The position numbers were made by a program, and so were the translations under genes. 64,000 bases of DNA from Metopolophium dirhodum (lineage: Eukaryota; Arthropoda; Insecta; Hemiptera; Aphididae): NCBI RefSeq assembly GCF_019925205.1, contig NC_083565.1, forward strand, positions 33,074,241-33,138,240. Reading direction: 5' to 3'. Each line of letters starts with the position of its first letter. Position 1 is the stretch's first letter. The notes beneath the pieces were generated by a model. That model made no database searches. It worked only from the letters and a program-made list of their open reading frames with translations, and had not been told where the DNA came from. This document shows, one piece after another, positions 25,201 through 37,264 of this stretch.

Positions 25201-25985
25201 TTATTTTATCAATTCCTTTACTAGGTAGATAACATTTAATAAATATTTTGACTTGTTTTGTGCTGTTTACGGATAATTTTAAGATTCAATTTTATTTGTT
25301 GGGCTAAAAAGCGTAAAAATTCACTACAAGGCTTCTAATATATTGCTTAAATAGCAGTTGAAAAATATTAAAAATTCATAGGCACAGTTTTTTTTTTATA
25401 TAAGCATTTAAAGTTAGATTTTTGATAACATTTATCAAATTCAAAATTTGAAAATGTATAAAATGTTCAATTTTTATAGGTAAGGGTTGAAAATTGAAAA
25501 CAAGGTTCCACGTAAATAGCTAATAATATATAAATTACTTTGTTTGCAATATATTATCATCATATTATTATATACAATACACGTCTTAGTAATATAATAG
25601 ATCAGTGTTTCTTAAACCCATAAGTGGTACATTAAGAACATCTCCCAAAAAAAAAAAAAATGGAATGGATTGTTCACATTAAAAATTATTTGGTATATTT
25701 GATATATTTAATAATAATATAAATAATAATTTTACATATTGAATTTTCTATTTATGCATTAAATGCTTATATTATTATTATCATGTTGTAGTTCCTAATA
25801 AAATAAAATTCTGTATACATGTAAAATAACATTTTTGATAAGCAAAAAAAAATGTTATTTGGTCAAGTGGTACACGAAAATTTTCAAACTGTATAGGTGG
25901 TACGCTGATACTAAAAGGTTGAGAACAACGCTGTCATAGACTGACTGACCGTCTTTGCTCAGAATCATTTTTCTCATACAATGAC
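25201..25985 (+). repeat. R1 repeat fragments and spacer
   Basis: R1 words occur at 25250-25560 (TGTTTACGG, TTTTATTTGTTGGG, GCAGTTGAAAAATATT, CCACGTAAATAG) and 25930-25980 (GACTGACCGTC, GCTCAGAATCATTTTTCTCA). Between them, 25600-25920 is AT-rich with no recognisable content. Confidence 0.55.
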
Positions 25986-26640
25986 ACAGTGGCGGAACCA
26001 CGATCATTGAGGCCCGTGGATACAATTTTTTTGGAGGCCCTATATCTGTAATTCAAATTTCTAAACATTGGGCTGTTTATTTATATGCAATAAAAAAATA
26101 TATATTTATAGTAAATTAATTATTTATTGAATTATAATTTCGGAAACAGTAATAATAATATTTTATTTACAATGAAAAAGATTTTTTTTCTGCTACGGTC
26201 TTGAGCAAACGTCTTCGCCAATAACGAAAAGTTCAATTTTTTAGCACGCTCGTTTTCTATCGAAATCATTGCAAGACCACTAAGCCGTGTTTGGGACATG
26301 GGACTTCTTAGATAATTTTAAATTAATTTAAGTTTTGAGAATGCCCTTTCTGCATTCGCCACAGTAACTGGTAATGTAAGGAATAAGTAAAATGCCGTTA
26401 ATAAGTCAGGGAAACTAGTAATTAAATTATTATTTTCAATTATTAGTAATTTAGTCGTATCAAAATTCTGTTACAAGACTTAAGTTCAGAACAAACAGTC
26501 ATTTAAATTACTCAATTTGTGTGGCGAGTTCTGCTGGATTAAAGTCCTGAAATTCATCAACCAACTTTTTTGTACTGATCTCGTCATCTGATATTAGTAT
26601 GTTATTAATGCATAGGTAGGCTTCGTCCGATCGTCCGAGG
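25986..26640 (-). pseudogene. Decayed hAT transposase C-terminus, ZMYM1-like type
   Basis: On the minus strand, about 26400 to 26170 reads LPVTVANAERAFSKLKLI, a stop, then YLRSPMSQTRLSGLAMISIE and NERAKKLNF. This is the typical C-terminal dimerisation region of the hAT transposases annotated as zinc finger MYM-type 1-like. Upstream (26620-26400) several stops break the frame. The left end CAGTGGCGGAACC (from 25988) looks like a hAT terminus. The right end was not found. It is an inactive fossil. Confidence 0.65.
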
Positions 26641-27691
26641 TAAGTAACTTATACTTCGCGCACACAAGTGCGGGTCGCTCTCCAAGTTTTAATCATACGC
26701 TATTTTGTTTTTATCGGAAAGACTTCAAATGCATATTTTAACTTTTGCAATAAAAATTTTGAAAATCAGAATGATCCTACCCGCAAAATGTGGTTTTCAA
26801 TTAAATAAAAAAAACAATTGACGAAATCCGACTATTCTACAATTCATTTTTTTATAGAAAATAAAATAATCAACTCTAAAAGTTTAATACAACCACGAAT
26901 GATGTTTTTAAATCACAACAAAATAACTTGTTATTTTTGGTTTTAATATGTAATTTTTTCATCGAAAATTTGAACTTAAATGTTGTACATTTTATAAATT
27001 TTTAACAAGGCAAGTAAATATTCAATTTGATAAATTTTGTCAACATTTTAACTTAAAATACTTATAAAAAATATAACAGAAAGCGTCACAGGTGACAGAT
27101 TTATTATGTTGAATTTGAAGTAAATATTTTTAATTTAAAACATGTGGTTTCATATTTATTATAGGATAGGATTGGACATTTTAAAGAATTTAATTTGTTC
27201 AAATTGTATTTTTCTGAACACAAAGAGATAACTTTTAATAGGATAAAATATTTAAAACAAATTGATTGGTCAAAAATAAAAAATAAATACCTCCATAGAA
27301 AATTCGACTCTATAAGTGCCCCCTGAGGGTATTTCTCAACTGCTATTATAATTGCTTATGAGGAACTTTATATTAATTTTCAAGCTTTTTGATCTAACGA
27401 ATACAATTTTATTGATAATGGGTGGAATATCCAATGTCGAGATTCAACATAGCTTGTGAAAATTAATTTAAATTTGTCATGATGCATGAAAATTACTAAT
27501 ATAAACATTTAGTGAAAATTGCATCTGTATTCTGTTGTTTTGTTTATACTAGAACACTATAATAGGTACTCGACTCGACACATATAATAATACAATATAC
27601 TCTACAGCAGAGTCAGAGCGGTTACCTATACTATATCCCCTTTTAATAATTAATAATTTATTTCGCTATCTTAACTAAATTAGGTATGTCA
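26641..27691. repeat. Dispersed AT-rich repeat, second copy at 51660-52120
   Basis: About 26870-27240 is clearly related to 51660-52120, both containing TTTTTAAATCACAACAAAAT, GGTTTTAATATGTAATTT, CAACATTTTAACTTAAAATA and CAGAAAG(C/T)GTCACAGG. It is non-coding and of unknown class. The rest of the stretch (26641-26870 and 27240-27691) shows no gene; R1-like words occur near 27350-27540. Confidence 0.5.
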
Positions 27692-28853
27692 TTTTAGATT
27701 CTGAGCGGAGCGATGAATACATTGATTTTATAATGATGTGCGTTTTTTATTTTTATATTATTTATTTTTGTTTCTGTCATCCCCTTTTAGGATAGTGAAA
27801 ATGCTTGGATTTTCTTCAATAGTATCTTTTCTGATATTTTGTGAGTCAAAAGTAAAAAATTCCCAGTATAGTTTCACAAAAACTGGAATTATTAGGTACG
27901 CAAAATCGGTTTATGACAAAATTGATTTTGGTTTTTGGTGTAACTCTACTACAGTTGAAATTTAACTCTCTCGAAATTTATATCATATTATTATGTTCAT
28001 TTTATCAATTCCTATACTTGATAACACTTTTTTTTTATAAGCATTTAAAGATCGATTTTTGACAACATTTAGGTATTAAATTTAAAATTTAAAAAGTAGG
28101 TTAGCGCATTTTTGTGGTGGATGTTTGTCCATCGTCCCTTCGGACCTCGGACAGGATAGTGTAATTTTACTGTATTCGATTTGAATGCAATGATTGGATT
28201 CGATGAAAAACGATTATAAGCGGACGACGGAATCTTTTTTATTTAATTTTATTCGTTTATATGGTGATAAACAAAGCGTTTTAAGAACAGCTTAAGAACG
28301 ATTTATACAAATAGGTAATTTATATAATTATAATTAGGAAATATCATAAAAATGAAAAAAAATATAAAAGAAAAAGCTCATAAGTCACTCAATTGTTTTG
28401 AAAATTTTACCATGTCTAGGTTAGGCTAATATAACAAAAAAACTCCCAAGATTAAAATGTCTATAAATAGCTCAAAAATGGCTAAGAATGTTCAAACTTC
28501 TAAACTGTAAGGAACAAAATCCAAAATACAACAAAAAATATCTCTTGTCATTTTTAATTTGAAGCAATATTTCTGGTAGAAAACGCCGTCCGTAATTATT
28601 TAATATTATAAAATTCGTGAAATCGTACATTTTTTCTCCTTCAACCGCTTTTATATCGAGTAGCGTTTCGAAAATCCAAAAATGACCTCTCTAAAGTACC
28701 AGCTCAAGAACATAACCTTTCAGAAAAGATGCTACACTTGATACTTTTGAGCAGGTTTAGAGTTAGAAAAAGAGTTTACAGAATAAAAAAGAAAAAGAAA
28801 TAAACATCATTGTAAAAACCATTACATTCCTCGCTCCGCTCTAGAATCTAAAA
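27692..28853 (+). repeat. R1-family element with inverted ends (about 1.16 kb)
   Basis: The left end TTTTAGATTCTGAGCGGAGC pairs with the right end GCTCCGCTCTAGAATCTAAAA, with one base of slippage. This is the clearest copy in which the GATTCTGAGCG word sits as a terminal inverted repeat. The interior keeps R1 blocks (CATCCCCTTTTAGGATAG, TTTTGGTGTAACTCTA). A 75-codon frame at 27738 lies in these blocks and is not thought to be a gene. Confidence 0.6.
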
Positions 28854-30570
28854 TAATTTTGTAGTTAAACGCTTATAAAATGTTAAACTTTTACAGCTAA
28901 GGGTTGAACATTTAAGCCAAGGTTCTACATAAATAGGTTATTCTGTGAACAATAAATTTCAAAAATTTGATAACGCAGTTTTTTTTTTAACAGTTATTTT
29001 ATGATCAAATTTGGACGAAAATACATATTAAATAACCAAGAACAACGATTTTAGTTATTTGTTGTAAATTTATAATATTAATTCAACTTATCATAATAAG
29101 TAATAATACAGTATAAATATATTATAAAATATTCACACTGACAAACCGTCACCGCTCAGTATCATTTTTCGTATACAATGATATTATATCATTGAATTCA
29201 AATTTAACATAATACATTTCAGTGACCCACTAGTAACATACTGTACAGCAGAGGGACATTCACTTATCAACCTTTTAGATTCTGAGCGAAGCGATTAATG
29301 TATTAATTTTACAATGATGTGTGTTTTTTTTATTTTATTTTTTTATTTTTGTGTCTGTCATCACCTTTTAGGACAGTAAAAGTGATTGGAAAAACGGGAA
29401 TTTTTACGCAAAATCTGTTTTCGAGAAAATCGATTTTGGTTTTTGGTGTAACTCTAAAACAAATGACCGTAGGGACATGAAATGTTGACTAAATGTTTAT
29501 ATTAGCATTTTCTATACACCATAACATTTTGAGCTGTTTACGGACATTTTCAGTTTCCATTTTTTTTAGTTTTTTTTTCTACAAATATCAATAAATTTTT
29601 ATTTGTTGGTTAAAAAAAACTTGAAAATTTAATAGAAGGCTCCTAGGTTATTGTTTTAAAGGCTGATGAAAAAAATTAAAAATCCTTAATCACAGTTTTT
29701 ATTTATAAGCATTTAAAGTTCAAATTTTGACAAAATACGGAAAAATCACGAAAATTAGCAAATTATTTTGAGTTGAGAATACATAAAAAATTTTCTTTTT
29801 AAATCTATTTTAAAATGTAATACAAGATTATCCATAAGTTTGTCTACCTTTACCAAAAAAAAAATGTCTACAAGAAACTCAAATTAAATTTTTATGAGCG
29901 TTTGAAATTCATATTTTTACAACACTTAATATTCACTCGTTTTCTCATGTAACGGTTATCTTATTTTATTGTAATTAATAAACGAATGACTGTAAATACT
30001 TGAAAATTTCACTGAATGTTTATATTTGCATTTTTTATACACCATACAATTTTGAAAATAATTTGATCTTTTTGAGCTGTTTACGGACATTGTCAGTTAT
30101 CAATTTTTTTAGTTTTATTTTCTATAATTGTCAATAAAATTTTATTTCTTGGGCCAAAAAGTGTGTATGTTTAATACAAGGCTCCTATAATATATTGTTA
30201 CAATAGCAGTTTAAAAATATTAAAAATACATTGGCACAGTTTTTTTTTTATAAGCATTTAATTCAAATTTTGTCAACATTTATCAAATTTAAAATTTAAG
30301 AATTATTTTGTAGCCAAAAGATTATAAAATGTTCAACTTTTATACCTATGAATTTTAAATTTAAAACAAGGTTCCACTTAATAGGTTATATATAATATAC
30401 TTTATTCACAATAATATCACCAAATATAGAATAGGTACTTAGTAATATCGCTCAGAATCATTTTTCTTATACAATGATATTATATCATTGAATTCAAAAT
30501 TAACACAATCCATTACAGTGACACACTTGTAATCTACTGTACATCAAAGCAACAACCACTTGCCCACCAT
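28854..30570 (+). repeat. R1 repeat copies
   Basis: A partial copy (28854-29275) ends in the CAGCAGAG block. It is followed at once by a long copy starting TTAGATTCTGAGCGAAGCGA (29275) and running through the same ordered blocks as 10086-11480 to about 30570. It is non-coding. Confidence 0.65.
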
Positions 30571-31404
30571 TCTGAAAATGTCTGTACAAACATTTTATTA
30601 ACTAATACTGGCCATGCTTCAAACTAAATCAGAAATTTAAAAATCACTTTTTCAATTTTCTGATAACTGCTATTATATTCCGATGTTAACCATTACAAAA
30701 ATTGTCATATCAACAGTCTTCAATTAAATCAAAAATCTTCATCAGCGCCGTTTATTCTCAACCAAAAAAAAAAAATCAACTATAATAACAAATTTAGAAG
30801 TTCAACACGGAATCAACAAAATAATATAAGTACCAGCATCTTTATTATTGGAGCTGAATCAAAAAGGTTTTTTTCTATTAGATACTTATTATTTATAATC
30901 AATTTATACTGACCAATTATATGAACAGTTGAACAAATGTTAATCAAAATTTATCACATTTAAAATTTAATAATAATTTTGTAGCTAAAAATGTATAAAA
31001 TGTTCAACTTTTATAGCTAAGGATTGAAAATTTATAACAAGATTCCACGTAAATAGGTTATATATAAATTACTTTATTCACCTTAATATCATCAAATATA
31101 CTTGGTAATATTATATACTGACTGTTTTCGCTCAGAATCGTTTTTCTCATATAATGATATTATATCATTGAATTCCAATTTAACACCATCCACTACAGTG
31201 ACCCACTTGTAACCTTCTGTACAGCAGAGCGACATCCACTTTTTTTTTTAAATTTATTAATTTTTTTTTAGTTTTTAACAGTTAAAAACTGTTGATTAAC
31301 AATTAAAACTATTGTCAGCATCTTGTGAGTATAAGGAACTTACAGACTCTAGAAAGTAGAAATCCTCAAACAATCAGAAACTGTTAAAAACAAGTGAACA
31401 ACAA
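30571..31404. repeat. Spacer with a partial R1 copy
   Basis: Nothing is recognised in 30571-30940. An R1 tail lies at 30950-31235 (ATTTTGTAGCTAAAAATG to CAGCAGAGCGACATCCAC). The following 31236-31404 is AT-rich with an imperfect inverted repeat around AACAGTTAAAAACTGTT (31278). Confidence 0.5.
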
Positions 31405-31590
31405 ATCCATAATGACAAGAAGATTCCAATTTTTGAGAAAGTAATTTCCGCATTCGACAAGTACAGTCTAGGAAAAAAAAAATTGTGTTGGAGAGATTAA
31501 ATTTTCTCAAATACAAACGTCAACACGGACAGTCAACACTGGAGAACTTCATCACACAGTTAAAACTATTGACAACTTCTACAACACTTA
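31405..31590 (+). pseudogene. Gag-like retrotransposon fragment
   Basis: About 60 codons resemble the gag core of Ty3/gypsy-type elements: FEKVISAFDKY, then, after a frameshift in a run of A (31473-31482), VLERLNFLKYKRQHGQS and ENFITQLKLL. Only this piece remains; no protease, polymerase or LTR is visible near it. It is a defective fossil, recognised by pattern only. Confidence 0.4.
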
Positions 31591-31608
31591 ACATTACTTA
31601 AAAACTTA

Positions 31609-31761
31609 GGCCAGTCCCAGTAAAGTTGTACCGTCTAGCGGCGGGCAGCGTCTACGGTTAAGCTCCGATTACGCTTAATCAGCTGATAACAGATATTTAA
31701 CCGGGCAAATTCGGCCGATTAAACTCCGGTTAACTTTAATCGGAGATGGTACAACTGGCCC
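31609..31761. mobile_element. Small MITE with TTA target duplication, PIF/Harbinger-like (153 bp)
   Basis: The ends GGCCAGT and ACTGGCC are inverted repeats, and further TTGTACC/GGTACAA pairing lies inside. It is flanked by TTA on both sides (31606-31608 and 31762-31764). GGTTAA/TTAACC words (CCGATTAAACTCCGGTTAAC) fill the interior, as in widespread insect MITEs of the PIF/Harbinger group. There is no coding capacity. Confidence 0.6.
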
Positions 31762-31988
31762 TTAGAAAGAAATTTAAAATGATTCCGCACTATACGTTTT
31801 GTCTATGTTGCGTGTGGGCCGGAGAGAGACAACATAATTGTCATAATATAGTGCGGTGACATCCTCTTAAAAATCATAATTATTTGAATATTTAAAATCC
31901 ATGTATGAAATTTTTGTGTGATAACTGATAATAAAATCTGTGATAGCTGATCTTGATAACAGAGTCGGTCATCTTACAGACGTTCTAG

Positions 31989-32320
31989 CACAGAACAAAC
32001 AGAAGGGAATCCTTAGGCTTATCGAAATATCGTCCGACATTTCTAGATTTTAAACGTGCTGCCACGTACCGAGAAATTCTCTTTTTTAAGTTTTCTGTGG
32101 TTTGTGGCTACACTGTTAATCTGCAATTCCACTCATAACAACAACAACAACAACACATGGCTAGCACGTCTGTCGATTTTCGTACTCCATCACGGTTACG
32201 TTTCGATTTTTTTTGCGCTCCTAAGTCCAAACGTTTTTTGTATTTGCTGTTATTTGTTTTGGTATTGTATAGGTACATTATTTATCAAAATAATGTCTTT
32301 AATTGTTAAAATGTTCTGTG
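31989..32320. mobile_element. Recent 332-bp insertion upstream of kelch copy C
   Basis: CACAGAACA (31989-31997) pairs with TGTTCTGTG (32312-32320). The flanks are perfect 7-bp duplications GTTCTAG (31982-31988 and 32321-32327). Copy B carries the empty site, with a single GTTCTAG in the run CAGACGTTCTAGACGC (from about 19220). An (AAC)n run lies at about 32138-32155. A 107-codon frame across the insertion is not conserved. The superfamily is uncertain because 7 bp is an unusual duplication length. Confidence 0.8.
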
Positions 32321-32367
32321 GTTCTAGACGCTTGTCTATTATCTCCTACCGTCGTCGGTGCGCGCCT

Positions 32368-32402
32368 TATAAAATTTAATTTCTCATTAAATTCCTTACA
32401 AT
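32368..32402 (+). promoter_or_regulatory. Candidate promoter and leader of kelch copy C (TATA retained, initiator altered)
   Basis: This is the paralogue of 19271-19305. TATAAAA is kept, but the initiator reads TTACAATATT in place of TTACAGTATT. The leader-exon candidate runs on to a donor CACAG/GTTCAT at 32571. Confidence 0.4.
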
Positions 32403-32724
32403 ATTTGAGTTTTGTACTTACTATATTATACTTTTGTACTTTTGTGGGCTACCGTCAACCATCAACACCGTTCGCCGTCGCCGTCTCCAGGTGCCAAATT
32501 TCCAAGTTCCAACCTACACTCTAGTAGAGTGACTCTACGGTGCCCCACAGCCATTTCCGCGACCGACACAGGTTCATAACAATCAGTATTTTCTTTCTTA
32601 TAAATACAGGGTGAATTTTTAACCATGCTCGCCCAACTTTCCCCCTTTAATAGTTCATTAAGTCAAATTTTACTTAGCTATGTCGACGTTTGTTATCATT
32701 GATACAGATTATTTGATGGATGCA

Positions 32725-32871
32725 TTGTTTTGAAAAACGGACATTATTTGAGTTTATACTTACTACTTTTGTGCGTCCTACCATCTCGTGTTCACTGTCA
32801 ACGAGGTTTGCCGTCTCCGAATTCTTACCTACACCGTACAGTGCCACCTACTACTGCCATATCCTACACAG
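32725..32871 (+). repeat. Second, degenerate copy of the type I leader
   Basis: About 150 bases repeat the preceding leader: ATTTGAGTTTATACTTACTA, then GTCAACG and GCCGTCTCCGAATT. They end in a good donor-like CACAG/GTGCGA (32871). The equivalent in copy B (19655-19790) has lost that donor. The leader therefore duplicated in tandem before B and C split. Confidence 0.5.
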
Positions 32872-32879
32872 GTGCGAAA

Positions 32880-34480
32880 CAATCAGTATTTATTTTTCTT
32901 TCTTAAAAATACAGGGTGATTTTTAAGCATGCTCAAACCCATTTCATTCTGTAATAGTTGATTTAGTTAAATTTTAAACCTAAAGAACACCTAAAAATTA
33001 TCAATTAATTAAATATTATATATTAATAATTATTAATCTTCTGTAAATTGTTTAGAAGATGATTTTATTGAAAATGTTGATGTATCTAAATCAAATTCCA
33101 ATGAAGTAGGTAGTTAATAAGCTATTAAAATGTTTATATTATGGAAAATAATCCTTAAAAATGGTTTTATAAAAACAAAAACTATATCTTATATTAGATT
33201 TTAGTATTTATTATACTTAGATCATTTTAATAAATAAATAATTATTAATTACATTGATAAATCAATAGTAGGTAATTATACGAGAGCGCAGTTTTGTATG
33301 AATTTGCATATATATTCTGACTGATCGTGTGATATGCTAAGTGAAAACATATTAGTTTCATGATATAACAATTTTAACTATGGAACTATAATAGTGCATA
33401 TTTTGCATTTATCGACATTTCTCCATTCTTTTTTTTTAAGATTTTAATTGCTTATTTCATTTTTTAGAACATATTTCAGTGTTATCAGGTAATATTTTTT
33501 TTCAAATTTTTGATACATAAGATACATAAAAATTATCAATAAAAAATATTTATTATATTCTTCCCCCATTTTGGTAGGCAGTACTAATTTTTGCCTCATA
33601 TTTACCAATTGATTTATTTCAATAGTAGTATGATCAGTGATCACGGCAACCAAAATCAGCTTGTTTTTAATTCTTTATTAATTTTAAGTACCTTACGTCC
33701 ATAATATACAGTCCACTTAACCAAAGATCCAAACAGTAGGGCTTAAAATTTAAATACAATATTTTGATTTAACTTGTTTTGTTTTTCAAAATTACCTGGT
33801 TTTTTTCTGATTTCAATTTACAATATTGTGCCTATTGATTTTACATATAATTTTAGGATTTTTATATTTGTATATTATTCACACATAACTGTTTATTCTT
33901 TTCTGTTTGTAATTATGGTTTAACAGTGGTGTTATCTGGGGGGTGGGGAGGGGGAAACTGGGGCATTTGCCCCAGTCTAGTATTTACATCAACCTTAAGT
34001 CGGCACATTTATTAACCCCCTCCACCCTTAACCACTATGGCACTATGCTATGAGAATCAAAATAAAAAAAATGTTGAGTAAGAAAAGCAGTGAAAAGTTG
34101 CCCTAGTCTAATAAAAATTATTTTTAGTTTTTTTAAATTTTTACTATTTAAATTTTGATTTTCACCTGTGAGCCAACCATACATGCAGGATCGTAATTGC
34201 ATGCCCCGTAGAAGTGCCATTGCAGGGGGCTGTGAAACGATCCAAATAAAGAAAATCATTTACCAGTGAACAACAATATTATTGGATGGCCGGTTTTTGT
34301 TGAATTTTGAACTAAAACCTTTTTTTAAGTTTAATATCATTTTGAATATTATTACTAAAATTATGATTTTGATATTGCTTTCGAGTTCATAGAGGATTAT
34401 TAACGATATTTATAATTGATTTTGAAATGTCCTTTCTTAGATTCAAGGCATTCATACCTTGACTTAATATACAATTCACA
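32880..34480 (+). other. 5' region of kelch copy C
   Basis: It is colinear with 19480-20567 of copy B apart from additions. One addition, about 33925-34115, starts CAGTGGTGTTATCTGGGGGG, is G-rich, and has no match in B, so it is an insertion of unknown class. Short frames read across this region on the minus strand are not conserved between B and C. Confidence 0.5.
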
Positions 34481-35160
34481 ATGGAAAATACAAATCTAAT
34501 ACCAGAATCAAGAAAATGCAAACCAGTCAAATTGTTTAAAAAATCATCTTTCATTGATAAATATGAAGGTTTGCAATCCTTACGCAAGTAAGTGGTAAGT
34601 GATTTTATCTCCTAGATAAATATTAATAATAATTTTTTGTTTTTAGTGGTGAGATTCTTTGTGATATTAAACTGGAAACGGATGATAACAAAATAATAAC
34701 TGCACATTTCGTGGTTTTATCAGCGGCTAGTCCATATTTCCATGCTATGTTCACAAATTTTGCAGAAAGGAATCATGATCTTGTGGAAATGAGACACATA
34801 GATTATTCCGCTTTACTGCTCTTAGTAAACTTCATTTACACAGGACAAATCGTGGTTACTGAAGAAAAAGTCCAGGTGATTATAGATTAAGTTTGATTCT
34901 ACCATAGACAGCTAAATTCTTTAAATTGTTTGTTATTTATTTCTTAAGGATTTATTACCGGCTGCAGATCTCTTGCAGTTCCAAGGAGTAAAAGAGGCTT
35001 GTTGTGATTTCTTACAGTCACAGCTCTGTCCTACAAATTGTATCAGCATTAACAATATTGCTGATATACATAGCTGTACGAAATTGTTAACAAGTTCAGA
35101 AATATATATTCATCAACACTTTTCGTACGAAATTTAATTTATTATTTTGATTCTAAAAGT
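34481..35160 (+). pseudogene. Kelch copy C: truncated gene, BTB exons only
   Basis: Exons 34481-34587, 34647-34875 and 34949-35124 are open and correctly spliced relative to copy B. They encode about 170 residues: N-terminus, the whole BTB domain (CDIKLETDDNKIITAHFVVL, ASPYFHAMF) and the start of BACK. About 35 bases into intron 3 (near 35161-35172) the sequence jumps to the 3' UTR block (TTAGCATTCATA), so exons 4-10 are deleted. Reading through intron 3 gives a stop after four more residues. It is a pseudogene by structure. If expressed, it would make a BTB-only protein able to dimerise or bind CUL3 but without a propeller; that role is inference. Confidence 0.85.
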
Positions 35161-35223
35161 ATTATAAGTATTAGCATTCATATTTTTTTTTTGTATAAAT
35201 GTTTTCATATATTGCATTATAGC

Positions 35224-35640
35224 AGGCGTGCCCAACCTTTTTCAACTTGCGGGCCACATTCAAAATTTATATTTATACTGCGGGCCGTATATGCTTCACA
35301 GGTTTTTTTTTTTTGTTCATTTCGATAAAATATAGACTAGTCATAGGTATATCTATTGTACAGTCATTTGAAAGATTTATATAAAGATATCACAGATAAA
35401 AACACAGATTTAATACATTTTTATAAGACTCTTACTGATGATTTTCCAAAAATAAAAGAATTATCAATGCGTTTATTTACATTATTTGGTTCTACTTATA
35501 TTTGCGAACAAACGTTTTCACACATGAATACGTAAAATGTTCAGAAAGATCTTGTTTGACTGATGAACACTGACACTTCTTATTAAGAATTGGCGTTACA
35601 CATTTCACTCCGAATATTGAAAGATTGGTTAAAAAAAAAC
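35224..35640 (+). pseudogene. Decayed ZBED/GTF2I-repeat-type hAT transposase end
   Basis: A hAT terminus (CAGGCGTGCCCAACC, 35224) is followed by GCGGGCCACA-type sequence. The tail of a transposase then reads LFGSTYICEQTFSHMN (about 35473-35530) before stops and frameshifts. The same class of terminus and tail occurs at 46324-47201. It lies in the 3' UTR remnant of copy C, just after its deletion junction. Confidence 0.6.
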
Positions 35641-37264
35641 AAACCCTAACCCTAACCCACACTAATTTTTTTTTATTAATATTCTAAAATCTATATACTT
35701 AAATTATTTAATTATTTGTTTATTTGTAGGTAGCATCTATTACACTAATTTATTTCTATTAATATTCAAAATCCAATGCATTTGGACATAAGTGGACACT
35801 TATGGTATTATTGAAGTTTATTATAATTTGTGCACACAATGCACAAATGAAATGTGTTCGGCAATAATAAATACAACTAGCAGTGTTACTAATAGTTAAA
35901 TAAATTACTTCGATAGAAATAATGCCACAAATTATATAAAACAGTTTTATATAATCTGTTATAATATCATAATTAATATACTTGGTAATACTGGTGAATT
36001 TAAGTGCCTATGTTTCACTACTGACATGCACAGCAGAAGGGAATCCACTTGCCCATCTTTTTTCATTTAATTACAAATTTATACGCTTATAATTAATCAT
36101 TCAGATTTTGGAAATGCTTATTATTATTATTTCATTCAACTTCTTGACATTTTTTGTACAAATTGACAATTGTTTTGTAATGATGCTCATTTCCGTTCTT
36201 CAAAGGAAATTCTTCCTCCTTGGCTACTTATTAGTTAGTTTGTGAGTAATTTAGTGGATAATTTCAAAAACAAAAATAACATTGGTGGGTACATTGATAA
36301 TTTAAAATTCAAATGAGTTGTTTTTCTGTAGTTAAAATGTTTATACGAAAGATAAAATATTTATACAAACATTTAAAATATATGTTATATTGTTGAATCT
36401 AGTATTTTTTATACTGCGACATTTTTACAAATTGTAATTGTAGTATTATCAATAATTAGGTAGATGCAAACATTTTAAAATCAACATTCTTCCAAACCTA
36501 TTATTGTGGACACGATCACTGTACACAAAAGTAAAGTACTCTAAAACTACTTGTTTGTGGATTTTTAATGACAGCATATAATTCAGAAGAAAATGATTAT
36601 TTGTATGCGGATTATTATGTTGGTATTTTAGTATTCCTGACGAAAAGCAATGCTTTTATAATGAGTATTCTAGTGACAAAATTAATAATTACACCACCGA
36701 CATTATTTATAAAAAAAAATGGTTAACCAATACATGCCTTATAAGTACACATAAATAACAATATAATTTTACTATATGGGTGTGTAGAATTAATAATTAT
36801 ATAGAAAACTACATTGTGCTATTTTGTCGTATGAATTCTAACGCAGAATGCTTTTTACTAATAACTAATAAGTACCTAATAACCATGGTTAGGTTCCCGG
36901 TTGGCCTGACCTATTGGGACTTGCCATTGGCCTAACGGATGCATTATATTATTTTTTTAAACAATTAGTATATTTATTTATATAATATAATATATACAAT
37001 ATACATGCTAAAACTTATACCTATTATAATACATGTACCAATAACGATAATCTTATAATAACATGATAAACGTAGGTACATGAACATTTTGGATAGTAAA
37101 ATAACGATATAGTACCAGTATATGATATTTTATAAAATTTGACACATTAACGAAGTAATGTATAAAATAACTAGTTAAAGTATATATTACTTACATTATA
37201 CCAACAACTTTTAGTTATTTTATAAATTACCTAGTTATTTCATAAGCTAACTGATTCAACACTT
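35641..37264. other. Duplicated 3' flank downstream of copy C
   Basis: Blocks at 35790-35950, 36000-36170, 36655-36730 and 36828-36950 match the flanks of copies A, B and D in the same order, which shows that the copy C unit kept its 3' end. The remainder is AT-rich without genes. CCCTAACCCTAACCC at 35645 is a chance telomere-like word. Confidence 0.5.

Noticed and set aside
35641..35662. CCCTAACCCTAACCC, telomere-like repeat
   Set aside because: There are only about 2.5 units, of the vertebrate type rather than the insect TTAGG type, inside a transposon remnant. It is chance sequence.
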